Assembly (NCBI RefSeq): GCF_032452875.1
Contig: NW_026893690.1
Span: 62,001-126,000 of the forward strand
Length of the DNA stretch: 64,000 nucleotides
Direction: 5' to 3'
Source of the DNA: Bos javanicus
Lineage: Eukaryota; Chordata; Mammalia; Artiodactyla; Bovidae
Part shown: positions 1 through 9,262 of the stretch, in pieces
Layout of the letters: the number at the start of each line of letters is the position of its first letter
Position numbering within the stretch: position 1 is the first letter of the stretch
Program-made: the position numbers and the translations under genes
The notes under the pieces: generated by a model
Told to the model about the DNA's origin: nothing
The model's database searches: none
The model's input: only the letters and a program-made list of their open reading frames with translations

Positions 1-536
1 AGTGACGAATCATGCTGCTCAACTGGCAATAATCAGCAGGTGACCAGGCAGGAATCACGCAGCTCAGCTGGCAATTGTCAATCGGATGAGCCGACAGGAA
101 TCACGCAGCTCAGCTGGCAATGGTCATGCAGATGAGCCGGCAGGAATCACGCAGCTCAGCAGGCCTTGATCACGTGATTCTGCATGCACTGGTCACGTGG
201 CTATCATGCACCAATCACATGACTGTGCATGCACTGATGACTTGCCATATCTGGTACTGATCACGTGGCTCATCATGCACTGATCACGTGTTTATCAGGC
301 AGTGATCAGTGACTGACAGGCGCTGATCATGGCACTGTGCACGCACTGATCACGTGGCTGATCAGGAACTGACCACCTGACTGCGCATGCAGTGATCCCG
401 TGGCTGATCGTTCACTGATCACGTGTTTATCATACGGTGATCACGTGACTGAGAGGCCCTGGTCACGTGACTGTGCAGTCAGTGATCACGTGGCTGATCA
501 TGCACTGATATCGTGACTGAGCGTGCACTGATCATG
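1..536 (+). repeat. Partial leader, start of window
   Basis: This is the tail of an odd-type leader whose LTR and PBS lie left of the window; it corresponds to 2465-3000 one dimer later. It holds the 46-bp-type units at roughly 40-160 and then CACGTG-bearing ~23-bp units up to the next LTR. No coding signal was seen. Confidence 0.88.
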
Positions 537-1137
537 TGCCGGGAGCCGGTGAGGCATTCCACTCTGGACAAAGGTCATGAGGAAGGAGGCTCGGCATACG
601 CAAATGCGGGATCGAGCCTCAGGAGTCCACCCGGATATTCTCGAGCATCTCCCCCCCAAAAAACCAGAGTCTGCCTACTTTATTGCTTTGTGCTCTCACC
701 TCTGATTTCACTGGGAGCTGTCCCCCACCACCATCTCGCTCTCTCTGTCAAAGACTTAACTTACACCTCCAATTCATAAAGTTCCTTGTCATTCTTCCCT
801 GTACATTCCAGCCGAGTCTCCATCTGGAGCTCGGAACCCACCACGCTTACTAATTATGCCTGGGCTGCTAAGACCCACTCGAGAAGGTGTCTAGGGTGAG
901 GCACCTTACGCTATTCGAGAGGGCGCCTGCGGCCTACGTAAGTGGTGCAAACTTCTTGTCTTGAAGTTTTAGTGGTCTCCCGCGTAAACCAAGCTACTCA
1001 GTCTCTTTTCTCCACTGAATTTTCCTACTGAGCTATCCTCATACTATTATTCTTGATATCTCTGATTAGCATATAAATAGTCGCCTAGGCCATCTCTCCT
1101 TCGAATATCCTGGATCAGCTGGGTCTGGTCCCCGGCA
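537..1137 (+). mobile_element. ERV LTR copy P1 (reference description)
   Basis: A 601-bp LTR beginning TGCCGGG and ending CCCGGCA, a perfect 7-bp terminal inverted repeat with canonical TG/CA ends. Seen inside: a C7A6 tract (651-663), a CATAAA at 775-780, a GTAAGT at 938-943 and a TATA-like TATAAATA at 1072-1079. The PBS is at 1140-1157 (18/18) and the leader at 1158-1768 (611 bp). The TATA lies only about 60 bp from the LTR 3' end, so R plus U5 would be unusually short if it is the promoter. Positions 791-1015 differ from the other plus copies and resemble the minus-array type. The class II (ERVK-like) assignment is inference. Confidence 0.88.
1072..1079 (+). promoter_or_regulatory. TATA-like element in LTR P1
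   Basis: TATAAATA directly follows GATTAGCA; on the other strand this reads ATGCTAAT, one mismatch from the octamer ATGCAAAT bound by POU factors such as Oct-1. Nearly all copies keep both (in minus copies as TATTTATA followed by TGCTAAT). M13, M15 and M17 change the TATA (TTTACATG on the plus strand), and class e and M11 alter the octamer-like part. A start site about 30 bp downstream would lie near 1100. No transcription evidence exists in the sequence itself. Confidence 0.55.
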
Positions 1138-1139
1138 GG

Positions 1140-1157
1140 TGGCGCCCGAACAGGGAC
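1140..1157 (+). promoter_or_regulatory. tRNA-Lys3-type primer-binding site (P1)
   Basis: TGGCGCCCGAACAGGGAC begins two bases after the LTR's terminal CA, exactly where a retroviral PBS sits. It is the complement of the 3' end of tRNA-Lys3, the primer used by MMTV and by lentiviruses. All six plus-block PBSs are identical to it. This site is the strongest single proof that the satellite monomer came from a retroviral LTR plus 5' leader. Confidence 0.95.
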
Positions 1158-1351
1158 CTCAGGAGGCAGTACTCAAAGAGCTGAGCAGACACGAACCACG
1201 CAATCAGCAGGCAATAAGCATGGAGCTCAGCAGTGACGAATCATGCTGCTCAACTGGCAATAATCAAGCAGGTGACCAGGCAGGAATCACGCAGCTCAGC
1301 TGGCAATTGTCATGCAGATGAGCCGGCAGGAATCACGCAGCTCAGCAGGCC
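1158..1351 (+). repeat. Leader, PBS-proximal part with 46-bp-type units
   Basis: After the PBS there are about 100 bp of relatively unique leader. Units of two related 23-mers follow (GGAATCACGCAGCTCAG... and ATTGTCATGCAGATGAG...), which together form the 46-bp unit that expands and contracts in other copies. They align loosely with the CACGTG 23-mers further on, so most of the leader may derive from one ancestral minisatellite. Confidence 0.7.
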
Positions 1352-1768
1352 CTGATCACGTGACTCTGCAGGCACTGATCACGTGGCTGATCAAGTACAG
1401 ATCACGTGACTGAGCATGCAATGGTCACGTGGCTATCATGCACCGATCACGTGACTGCGCATGCACTGATAACGTGGCTGATCTGGCACTGATCACGTGG
1501 TTCATCATGCTCTGATCACGTGTTTATCAGGCAGTGATCAGTGACTGACAGGCGCTGATCATGGGACTGTGCACGCACTGATCACGTGGCTGATCAGGAA
1601 CTGACCACTTGACTGCGCATGCAGTGATCCTGTGGCTGATGGTTCACTGATCACGTGTTTATCATACGGTGATCACGTGACTGAGAGGCCCTGATCACGT
1701 GACTGTGCCGTCAGTGATCACGTGGCTGATCATGCACTGATATCGTGACTGAGCGTGCACTGATCATG
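1352..1768 (+). repeat. 23-bp minisatellite with CACGTG (leader of P1)
   Basis: About 18 units of 21-23 bp in tandem. The first half is close to CTGATCACGTG and the second half varies between ACTGNGCATGCA-like and GCTGATCATGCA-like endings. I count 12 exact CACGTG palindromes between 1356 and about 1722. The last unit, CTGATCATGTG, overlaps the LTR border: its final TG is the first TG of LTR P2. No purine-rich tract separates the array from the LTR. Confidence 0.85.
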
Positions 1769-2370
1769 TGCCGGGAGCCGGTGAGGCATTCCACTCTGGA
1801 CAAAGGTCATGAGGAAGGAGGCTCGGCATACGCAAATGCGGGATCGAGCCTCAGGAGTCCACCCGGATATTCTCGAGCATCTCCCCCCCAGAAAAACCTG
1901 AGTCTGCCTAATTTATTGCTTTGTGCTCTCACCTCTGATTTCACTGGGGGCTGTCCCCCACCACCATCTCGCTCTCTCTGTCAAAGACTTAACTTACACC
2001 TCCAATTCATAAAGTTCCTTGTCGCTATGCCCTGTACCTTCCAGGAGAGTCTCCATCTGGACCCCGGAACCCACCACGCTTACTAATTATGCCTAGGCTG
2101 CTAAAACCCACTCGAGAAGGTGTCTAGGGTGAGGCACCTTCCGCTGTTCGAGAGGGCGCCTGCGGCCTACGTAAGTGGTGCAAACTTCTTGTCTTGAAGT
2201 TTTAGTGGTCTCCCGGGTAAGCCAAGCTACTCAGTCTCTTTTCTCCACCGAATTTTCCTACTGAGCTATCCTCATACTATTATTCTTGATATCTCTGATT
2301 AGCATATAAATAGTCGCCTAGGCCATCTCTCCTTTGAATACCCTGGATCAGCTGGGGCTGGTCCCCGGCA
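1769..2370 (+). mobile_element. ERV LTR copy P2
   Basis: A 602-bp even-type LTR. PBS 2373-2390 is exact; the leader is 2391-3000 (610 bp). U3 holds a perfect GGGGG-CTGT-CCCCC inverted repeat (1946-1959), which the odd-type LTRs break with one substitution. Confidence 0.88.
1946..1959 (+). other. Short G5/C5 hairpin in U3
   Basis: GGGGGCTGTCCCCC, a 5-bp stem with a 4-base loop, is intact in even plus-block copies. Many minus copies keep the core as GGGGGACAGCCCCC, while others carry substitutions in one arm. A role is unknown. Confidence 0.5.
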
Positions 2371-3000
2371 GGTGGCGCCCGAACAGGGACCTTAGGAGGC
2401 AGTACTCAAAGACCTGAGCAGACACGAACCACGCAATCAGCAGACAATAAGCATGGAGCTCAGCAGTGACGAATCATGCTGCTCAACTGGCAATAATCAG
2501 CAGGTGACCAGGCAGGAATCACGCAGCTCAGCTGGCAATTGTCAATCGGATGAGCCGACAGGAATCACGCAGCTCAGCTGGCAATGGTCATGCAGATGAG
2601 CCGGCAGGAATCACGCAGCTCAGCAGGCCTTGATCACGTGATTCTGCATGCACTGGTCACGTGGCTATCATGCACCAATCACATGACTGTGCATGCACTG
2701 ATGACTTGCCATATCTGGTACTGATCACGTGGCTCATCATGCACTGATCACGTGTTTATCAGGCAGTGATCAGTGACTGACAGGCGCTGATCATGGCACT
2801 GTGCACGCACTGATCACGTGGCTGATCAGGAACTGACCACCTGACTGCGCATGCAGTGATCCCGTGGCTGATCGTTCACTGATCACGTGTTTATCATACG
2901 GTGATCACGTGACTGAGAGGCCCTGGTCACGTGACTGTGCAGTCAGTGATCACGTGGCTGATCATGCACTGATATCGTGACTGAGCGTGCACTGATCATG

Positions 3001-3601
3001 TGCCGGGAGCCGGTGAGGCATTCCACTCTGGACAAAGGTCATGAGGAAGGAGGCTCGGCATACGCAAATGCGGGATCGAGCCTCAGGAGTCCACCCGGAT
3101 ATTCTCGAGCATCTCCCCCCCAAAAAACCAGAGTCTGCCTACTTTATTGCTTTGTGCTCTCACCTCTGATTTCACTGGGAGCTGTCCCCCACCACCATCT
3201 CGCTCTCTCTGTCAAAGACTTAACTTACACCTCCAATTCATAAAGTTCCTTGTCGCTATGCCCTGTACCTTCCAGGAGAGTCTCCATCTGGACCCCGGAA
3301 CCCACCACGCTTACTAATTATGCCTAGGCTGCTAAAACCCACTCGAGAAGGTGTCTAGGGTGAGGCACCTTCCGCTGTTCGAGAGGGCGCCTGCGGCCTA
3401 CGTAAGTGGTGCAAACTTCTTGTCTTGAAGTTTTAGTGGTCTCCCGGGTAAGCCAAGCTACTCAGTCTCTTTTCTCCACCGAATTTTCCTACTGAGCTAT
3501 CCTCATACTATTATTCTTGATATCTCTGATTAGCATATAAATAGTCGCCTAGGCCATCTCTCCTTCGAATATCCTGGATCAGCTGGGTCTGGTCCCCGGC
3601 A
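3001..3601 (+). mobile_element. ERV LTR copy P3
   Basis: A 601-bp odd-type LTR. PBS 3604-3621 is exact; the leader is 3622-4232. Unlike P1 it carries the derived GCTATGCCCTGTACC stretch after the CATAAA site. Confidence 0.87.
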
Positions 3602-4232
3602 GGTGGCGCCCGAACAGGGACCTCAGGAGGCAGTACTCAAAGAGCTGAGCAGACACGAACCACGCAATCAGCAGGCAATAAGCATGGAGCTCAGCAGTGA
3701 CGAATCATGCTGCTCAACTGGCAATAATCAAGCAGGTGACCAGGCAGGAATCACGCAGCTCAGCTGGCAATTGTCATGCAGATGAGCCGGCAGGAATCAC
3801 GCAGCTCAGCAGGCCCTGATCACGTGACTCTGCAGGCACTGATCACGTGGCTGATCAAGTACAGATCACGTGACTGAGCATGCAATGGTCACGTGGCTAT
3901 CATGCACCGATCACGTGACTGCGCATGCACTGATAACGTGGCTGATCTGGCACTGATCACGTGGTTCATCATGCTCTGATCACGTGTTTATCAGGCAGTG
4001 ATCAGTGACTGACAGGCGCTGATCATGGGACTGTGCACGCACTGATCACGTGGCTGATCAGGAACTGACCACTTGACTGCGCATGCAGTGATCCTGTGGC
4101 TGATGGTTCACTGATCACGTGTTTATCATACGGTGATCACGTGACTGAGAGGCCCTGATCACGTGACTGTGCCGTCAGTGATCACGTGGCTGATCATGCA
4201 CTGATATCGTGACTGAGCGTGCACTGATCATG

Positions 4233-4834
4233 TGCCGGGAGCCGGTGAGGCATTCCACTCTGGACAAAGGTCATGAGGAAGGAGGCTCGGCATACGCAAA
4301 TGCGGGATCGAGCCTCAGGAGTCCACCCGGATATTCTCGAGCATCTCCCCCCCAGAAAAACCTGAGTCTGCCTAATTTATTGCTTTGTGCTCTCACCTCT
4401 GATTTCACTGGGGGCTGTCCCCCACCACCATCTCGCTCTCTCTGTCAAAGACTTAACTTACACCTCCAATTCATAAAGTTCCTTGTCGCTATGCCCTGTA
4501 CCTTCCAGGAGAGTCTCCATCTGGACCCCGGAACCCACCACGCTTACTAATTATGCCTAGGCTGCTAAAACCCACTCGAGAAGGTGTCTAGGGTGAGGCA
4601 CCTTCCGCTGTTCGAGAGGGCGCCTGCGGCCTACGTAAGTGGTGCAAACTTCTTGTCTTGAAGTTTTAGTGGTCTCCCGGGTAAGCCAAGCTACTCAGTC
4701 TCTTTTCTCCACCGAATTTTCCTACTGAGCTATCCTCATACTATTATTCTTGATATCTCTGATTAGCATATAAATAGTCGCCTAGGCCATCTCTCCTTTG
4801 AATACCCTGGATCAGCTGGGGCTGGTCCCCGGCA
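4233..4834 (+). mobile_element. ERV LTR copy P4
   Basis: A 602-bp even-type LTR matching P2 one dimer earlier. PBS 4837-4854 is exact; the leader is 4855-5464. Confidence 0.87.
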
Positions 4835-5464
4835 GGTGGCGCCCGAACAGGGACCTTAGGAGGCAGTACTCAAAGACCTGAGCAGACACGAACCACGCAA
4901 TCAGCAGACAATAAGCATGGAGCTCAGCAGTGACGAATCATGCTGCTCAACTGGCAATAATCAGCAGGTGACCAGGCAGGAATCACGCAGCTCAGCTGGC
5001 AATTGTCAATCGGATGAGCCGACAGGAATCACGCAGCTCAGCTGGCAATGGTCATGCAGATGAGCCGGCAGGAATCACGCAGCTCAGCAGGCCTTGATCA
5101 CGTGATTCTGCATGCACTGGTCACGTGGCTATCATGCACCAATCACATGACTGTGCATGCACTGATGACTTGCCATATCTGGTACTGATCACGTGGCTCA
5201 TCATGCACTGATCACGTGTTTATCAGGCAGTGATCAGTGACTGACAGGCGCTGATCATGGCACTGTGCACGCACTGATCACGTGGCTGATCAGGAACTGA
5301 CCACCTGACTGCGCATGCAGTGATCCCGTGGCTGATCGTTCACTGATCACGTGTTTATCATACGGTGATCACGTGACTGAGAGGCCCTGGTCACGTGACT
5401 GTGCAGTCAGTGATCACGTGGCTGATCATGCACTGATATCGTGACTGAGCGTGCACTGATCATG

Positions 5465-6065
5465 TGCCGGGAGCCGGTGAGGCATTCCACTCTGGACAAA
5501 GGTCATGAGGAAGGAGGCTCGGCATACGCAAATGCGGGATCGAGCCTCAGGAGTCCACCCGGATATTCTCGAGCATCTCCCCCCCAAAAAACCAGAGTCT
5601 GCCTACTTTATTGCTTTGTGCTCTCACCTCTGATTTCACTGGGAGCTGTCCCCCACCACCATCTCGCTCTCTCTGTCAAAGACTTAACTTACACCTCCAA
5701 TTCATAAAGTTCCTTGTCGCTATGCCCTGTACCTTCCAGGAGAGTCTCCATCTGGACCCCGGAACCCACCACGCTTACTAATTATGCCTAGGCTGCTAAA
5801 ACCCACTCGAGAAGGTGTCTAGGGTGAGGCACCTTCCGCTGTTCGAGAGGGCGCCTGCGGCCTACGTAAGTGGTGCAAACTTCTTGTCTTGAAGTTTTAG
5901 TGGTCTCCCGGGTAAGCCAAGCTACTCAGTCTCTTTTCTCCACCGAATTTTCCTACTGAGCTATCCTCATACTATTATTCTTGATATCTCTGATTAGCAT
6001 ATAAATAGTCGCCTAGGCCATCTCTCCTTCGAATATCCTGGATCAGCTGGGTCTGGTCCCCGGCA
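5465..6065 (+). mobile_element. ERV LTR copy P5
   Basis: A 601-bp odd-type LTR matching P3. PBS 6068-6085 is exact; the leader is 6086-6696. Confidence 0.87.
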
Positions 6066-6696
6066 GGTGGCGCCCGAACAGGGACCTCAGGAGGCAGTAC
6101 TCAAAGAGCTGAGCAGACACGAACCACGCAATCAGCAGGCAATAAGCATGGAGCTCAGCAGTGACGAATCATGCTGCTCAACTGGCAATAATCAAGCAGG
6201 TGACCAGGCAGGAATCACGCAGCTCAGCTGGCAATTGTCATGCAGATGAGCCGGCAGGAATCACGCAGCTCAGCAGGCCCTGATCACGTGACTCTGCAGG
6301 CACTGATCACGTGGCTGATCAAGTACAGATCACGTGACTGAGCATGCAATGGTCACGTGGCTATCATGCACCGATCACGTGACTGCGCATGCACTGATAA
6401 CGTGGCTGATCTGGCACTGATCACGTGGTTCATCATGCTCTGATCACGTGTTTATCAGGCAGTGATCAGTGACTGACAGGCGCTGATCATGGGACTGTGC
6501 ACGCACTGATCACGTGGCTGATCAGGAACTGACCACTTGACTGCGCATGCAGTGATCCTGTGGCTGATGGTTCACTGATCACGTGTTTATCATACGGTGA
6601 TCACGTGACTGAGAGGCCCTGATCACGTGACTGTGCCGTCAGTGATCACGTGGCTGATCATGCACTGATATCGTGACTGAGCGTGCACTGATCATG

Positions 6697-7298
6697 TGCC
6701 GGGAGCCGGTGAGGCATTCCACTCTGGACAAAGGTCATGAGGAAGGAGGCTCGGCATACGCAAATGCGGGATCGAGCCTCAGGAGTCCACCCGGATATTC
6801 TCGAGCATCTCCCCCCCAGAAAAACCTGAGTCTGCCTAATTTATTGCTTTGTGCTCTCACCTCTGATTTCACTGGGGGCTGTCCCCCACCACCATCTCGC
6901 TCTCTCTGTCAAAGACTTAACTTACACCTCCAATTCATAAAGTTCCTTGTCGCTATGCCCTGTACCTTCCAGGAGAGTCTCCATCTGGACCCCGGAACCC
7001 ACCACGCTTACTAATTATGCCTAGGCTGCTAAAACCCACTCGAGAAGGTGTCTAGGGTGAGGCACCTTCCGCTGTTCGAGAGGGCGCCTGCGGCCTACGT
7101 AAGTGGTGCAAACTTCTTGTCTTGAAGTTTTAGTGGTCTCCCGGGTAAGCCAAGCTACTCAGTCTCTTTTCTCCACCGAATTTTCCTACTGAGCTATCCT
7201 CATACTATTATTCTTGATATCTCTGATTAGCATATAAATAGTCGCCTAGGCCATCTCTCCTTTGAATACCCTGGATCAGCTGGGGCTGGTCCCCGGCA
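6697..7298 (+). mobile_element. ERV LTR copy P6, last full plus copy
   Basis: A 602-bp even-type LTR. PBS 7301-7318 is exact. The leader 7319-7928 begins as the odd-preceding type but by about 7850 carries the other leader type's bases (CCCTGATCACGTGACTGTGCCG), so it is itself a hybrid just before the inversion. Confidence 0.86.
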
Positions 7299-7928
7299 GG
7301 TGGCGCCCGAACAGGGACCTTAGGAGGCAGTACTCAAAGACCTGAGCAGACACGAACCACGCAATCAGCAGACAATAAGCATGGAGCTCAGCAGTGACGA
7401 ATCATGCTGCTCAACTGGCAATAATCAGCAGGTGACCAGGCAGGAATCACGCAGCTCAGCTGGCAATTGTCAATCGGATGAGCCGACAGGAATCACGCAG
7501 CTCAGCTGGCAATGGTCATGCAGATGAGCCGGCAGGAATCACGCAGCTCAGCAGGCCTTGATCACGTGATTCTGCATGCACTGGTCACGTGGCTATCATG
7601 CACCAATCACATGACTGTGCATGCACTGATGACTTGCCATATCTGGTACTGATCACGTGGCTCATCATGCACTGATCACGTGTTTATCAGGCAGTGATCA
7701 GTGACTGACAGGCGCTGATCATGGCACTGTGCACGCACTGATCACGTGGCTGATCAGGAACTGACCACCTGACTGCGCATGCAGTGATCCCGTGGCTGAT
7801 CGTTCACTGATCACGTGTTTATCATACGGTGATCACGTGACTGAGAGGCCCTGATCACGTGACTGTGCCGTCAGTGATCACGTGGCTGATCATGCACTGA
7901 TATCGTGACTGAGCATGCACTGATCATG

Positions 7929-7999
7929 TGCCGGGAGCCTGTGAGGCATTCCACTCTGGACAAAGATCATGAGGAAGGAGGCTCGGCATACGCAAATGC
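7929..7999 (+). mobile_element. ERV LTR copy P7, truncated by the inversion
   Basis: Only the first ~71 bp of U3 remain before the junction. It has private changes relative to P1-P6 (GAGCCTGTGAGG, AAAGATCATG). It has no TATA, no PBS and no leader. Confidence 0.86.
7997..7999. other. Inversion junction with TGC microhomology
   Basis: Left of this point LTR P7 follows the plus-strand LTR for about 71 bp, up to CGCAAATGC. The expected continuation GGGATCGAG is replaced by CTCGCCCTAGAC, which is the middle of the same LTR on the opposite strand (compare 10957-10975 and 13556-13570). The shared bases TGC could belong to either side. Everything to the right stays in minus orientation. Plus LTRs on the left and minus LTRs on the right therefore point toward each other. 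A 3-bp overlap fits non-homologous or microhomology-mediated joining better than homologous exchange. Confidence 0.9.
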
Positions 8000-8363
8000 C
8001 TCGCCCTAGACACCTTCTCGAGTGGGTCTTAGCAGCCCAGGCATAATTAGTAAGCGTGGTGGGTTCCGCACCCCTGATGGCGACTCAGCTGGAAGTTAAA
8101 GGGAAGAATGACAAGGAACTTTATGAATTGGAGCTGTAAGTTAACACTTTGACAGAGAGAGCGAGATGGTGGTGGGGGACAGCCCCCAGTGAAATCAGAG
8201 GTGAGAGCCAAATCAATAGAGTAGGCAGACTCTGTTTTTTTTTGGGCGGGGATGCTCGAGAATATCCGGGTGGACTCCTGAGGCTCGATCCCGCATTTGC
8301 GTATGCCGAGCCACCTTATTCATGACCTTTTTCCAGAGTGGAATGCCTCCCCGGCTCCCGGCA
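8000..8363 (-). mobile_element. ERV LTR copy M0, truncated at the junction
   Basis: This is the U3 5' portion of a minus LTR; its TATA, 3' end and PBS were lost at the junction. It ends at the LTR 5' terminus GGCTCCCGGCA. It resembles the M2/M4/M7 class (GTTCCGCACC, GGCGACTCAG). Confidence 0.86.
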
Positions 8364-8592
8364 CATGATCAGTGCATGCTCAGTCACGATATCAGTGCAT
8401 GATCAGCCTCGTGATCACTGACGGCACAGTCACATGATCAGCACCTCTCAGTCACGTGATCACCGTATGATAAACACGTGATCAGTGAACGACCAGCCAC
8501 GTGATCACTGCATTCGCAGTCAGGTGGTCAGTTCCTGATCAGCCACGTGATCACTGCGTGCACAGTCCCATGATCAGCACCTGTCAGTCACT

Positions 8593-8860
8593 GATCACTG
8601 CCTGATAAACACGTGAACAGTGCCCGATCAGCCACGTCATCAGTGCATGCGCAGTCACGTGATCAGTGCATGATAGCCACGTGATCAGTGCCTGCACAGT
8701 CCCCTGATCAGCGCCTGTCAGTCACTGATCACTGCCAGATAAACACGTGAACAGTGCCCGATCAGCCACGTCATCAGTGCATGCGCAGTCACGTGATCAG
8801 TGCATGATAGCCACGTGATCAATTCGTGCACAGTCCCATGATCAGCGCCTGTCAGTCACT
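8593..8860 (-). repeat. Two tandem 134-bp leader units
   Basis: GATCACTGCC starts at 8593 and 8727, exactly 134 bp apart, with near-identical sequence between, including an unusual CACGTGAACAG in both. A more diverged third start lies at 8861. The 134-bp block is about six 22-23-bp units and is the same step that separates the leaders of M20 and M21. Confidence 0.82.
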
Positions 8861-9262
8861 GATCATTGCCTGAGAAACACGTGATCAGTGCATGATGAGC
8901 CATGTGATCAGTGCCTGATCAGCCACGTCATCAGAGCATGCGCAGTCACGTGATCAGTGCGTGATAGCCACGTGATCAGTGCATGCTCAGTCACGTGATC
9001 TGTACTTGATCAGCCACGTGATCAGTGCCTGCAGAGTCACGTGATCAGGGCCTGCTGAGCTGCGAGATTTCTGCCGGCTCATCTGCATGACAAGTGCCAG
9101 CTGAGCTGTGTGATTCCTGCCTGGTCACCTGCTTGATTATTGCCAGTTGAGCAGCATGATTCGTCACTGCTGAGCTCCATGCTAATTGCCAGCTGATTGC
9201 GTGGTTCGTGTCTGCTCAGCTCTTTGACTATTGCCTCCTGAGGTCCCTGTTCGGGCGCCACC

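Larger units (their letters stand above)
1..7996 (+). repeat. Plus-oriented block, 2464-bp dimer HOR
   Basis: LTR starts at 537, 1769, 3001, 4233, 5465, 6697 and 7929 are spaced exactly 1232 bp apart. Odd and even monomers differ: odd LTRs end with a GGGTCTGG variant, even ones with GGGGCTGG, and their leaders differ too. The true period is therefore 2464 bp, with three complete dimers at 537-3000, 3001-5464 and 5465-7928. The copies look virtually identical apart from a patch in the first LTR (791-1015) and changes near the right end from about 7850. This is much more uniform than most of the minus-oriented array, which suggests very recent amplification or an assembly effect. Confidence 0.92.

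Noticed and set aside
775..780. CATAAA as the LTR poly(A) signal
   Set aside because: It lies about 300 bp upstream of the TATA-like element, the wrong order for a usual U3-R-U5 layout, and AATAAA was not found in the LTR. Kept only as a note.
938..943. Splice donor GTAAGT in U3 (and CTGTAAGTTAAC on the opposite strand)
   Set aside because: The hexamer is present in most copies, but without an acceptor, an exon or RNA data it is only a chance-level match.
537..1137. A superantigen-like or other U3-encoded protein, as in MMTV
   Set aside because: The U3 frame is only about 90-113 codons, is frame-shifted in many copies and shows no recognisable similarity or membrane segment. Persistence among near-identical repeats is not independent evidence.
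537..1137. CENP-B box (TTCG-N4-A-N2-CGGG) in the LTR
   Set aside because: The closest places (around TCTCGAGAATATCCGGG and the GCAAATGCGGG stretch) fail in the TTCG half or in spacing. I found no exact match by eye; a pattern search of the full array would settle it.
1140..1157. A lentivirus, because the PBS equals that of HIV-1
   Set aside because: The match only reflects use of the same tRNA-Lys3 primer, which MMTV-type betaretroviruses share. No lentiviral TAR, gag or other sequence is seen.
1352..1768. CRISPR array
   Set aside because: The ~23-bp units are directly adjacent and diverged, without unique spacers of constant length, and lie in a vertebrate ERV-derived satellite.
7997..7999. 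The junction as a simple head-to-head palindrome from fold-back replication
   Set aside because: The two LTR fragments are not mirror positions of one LTR and the flanking monomers are of different classes, so it is not a true palindrome.
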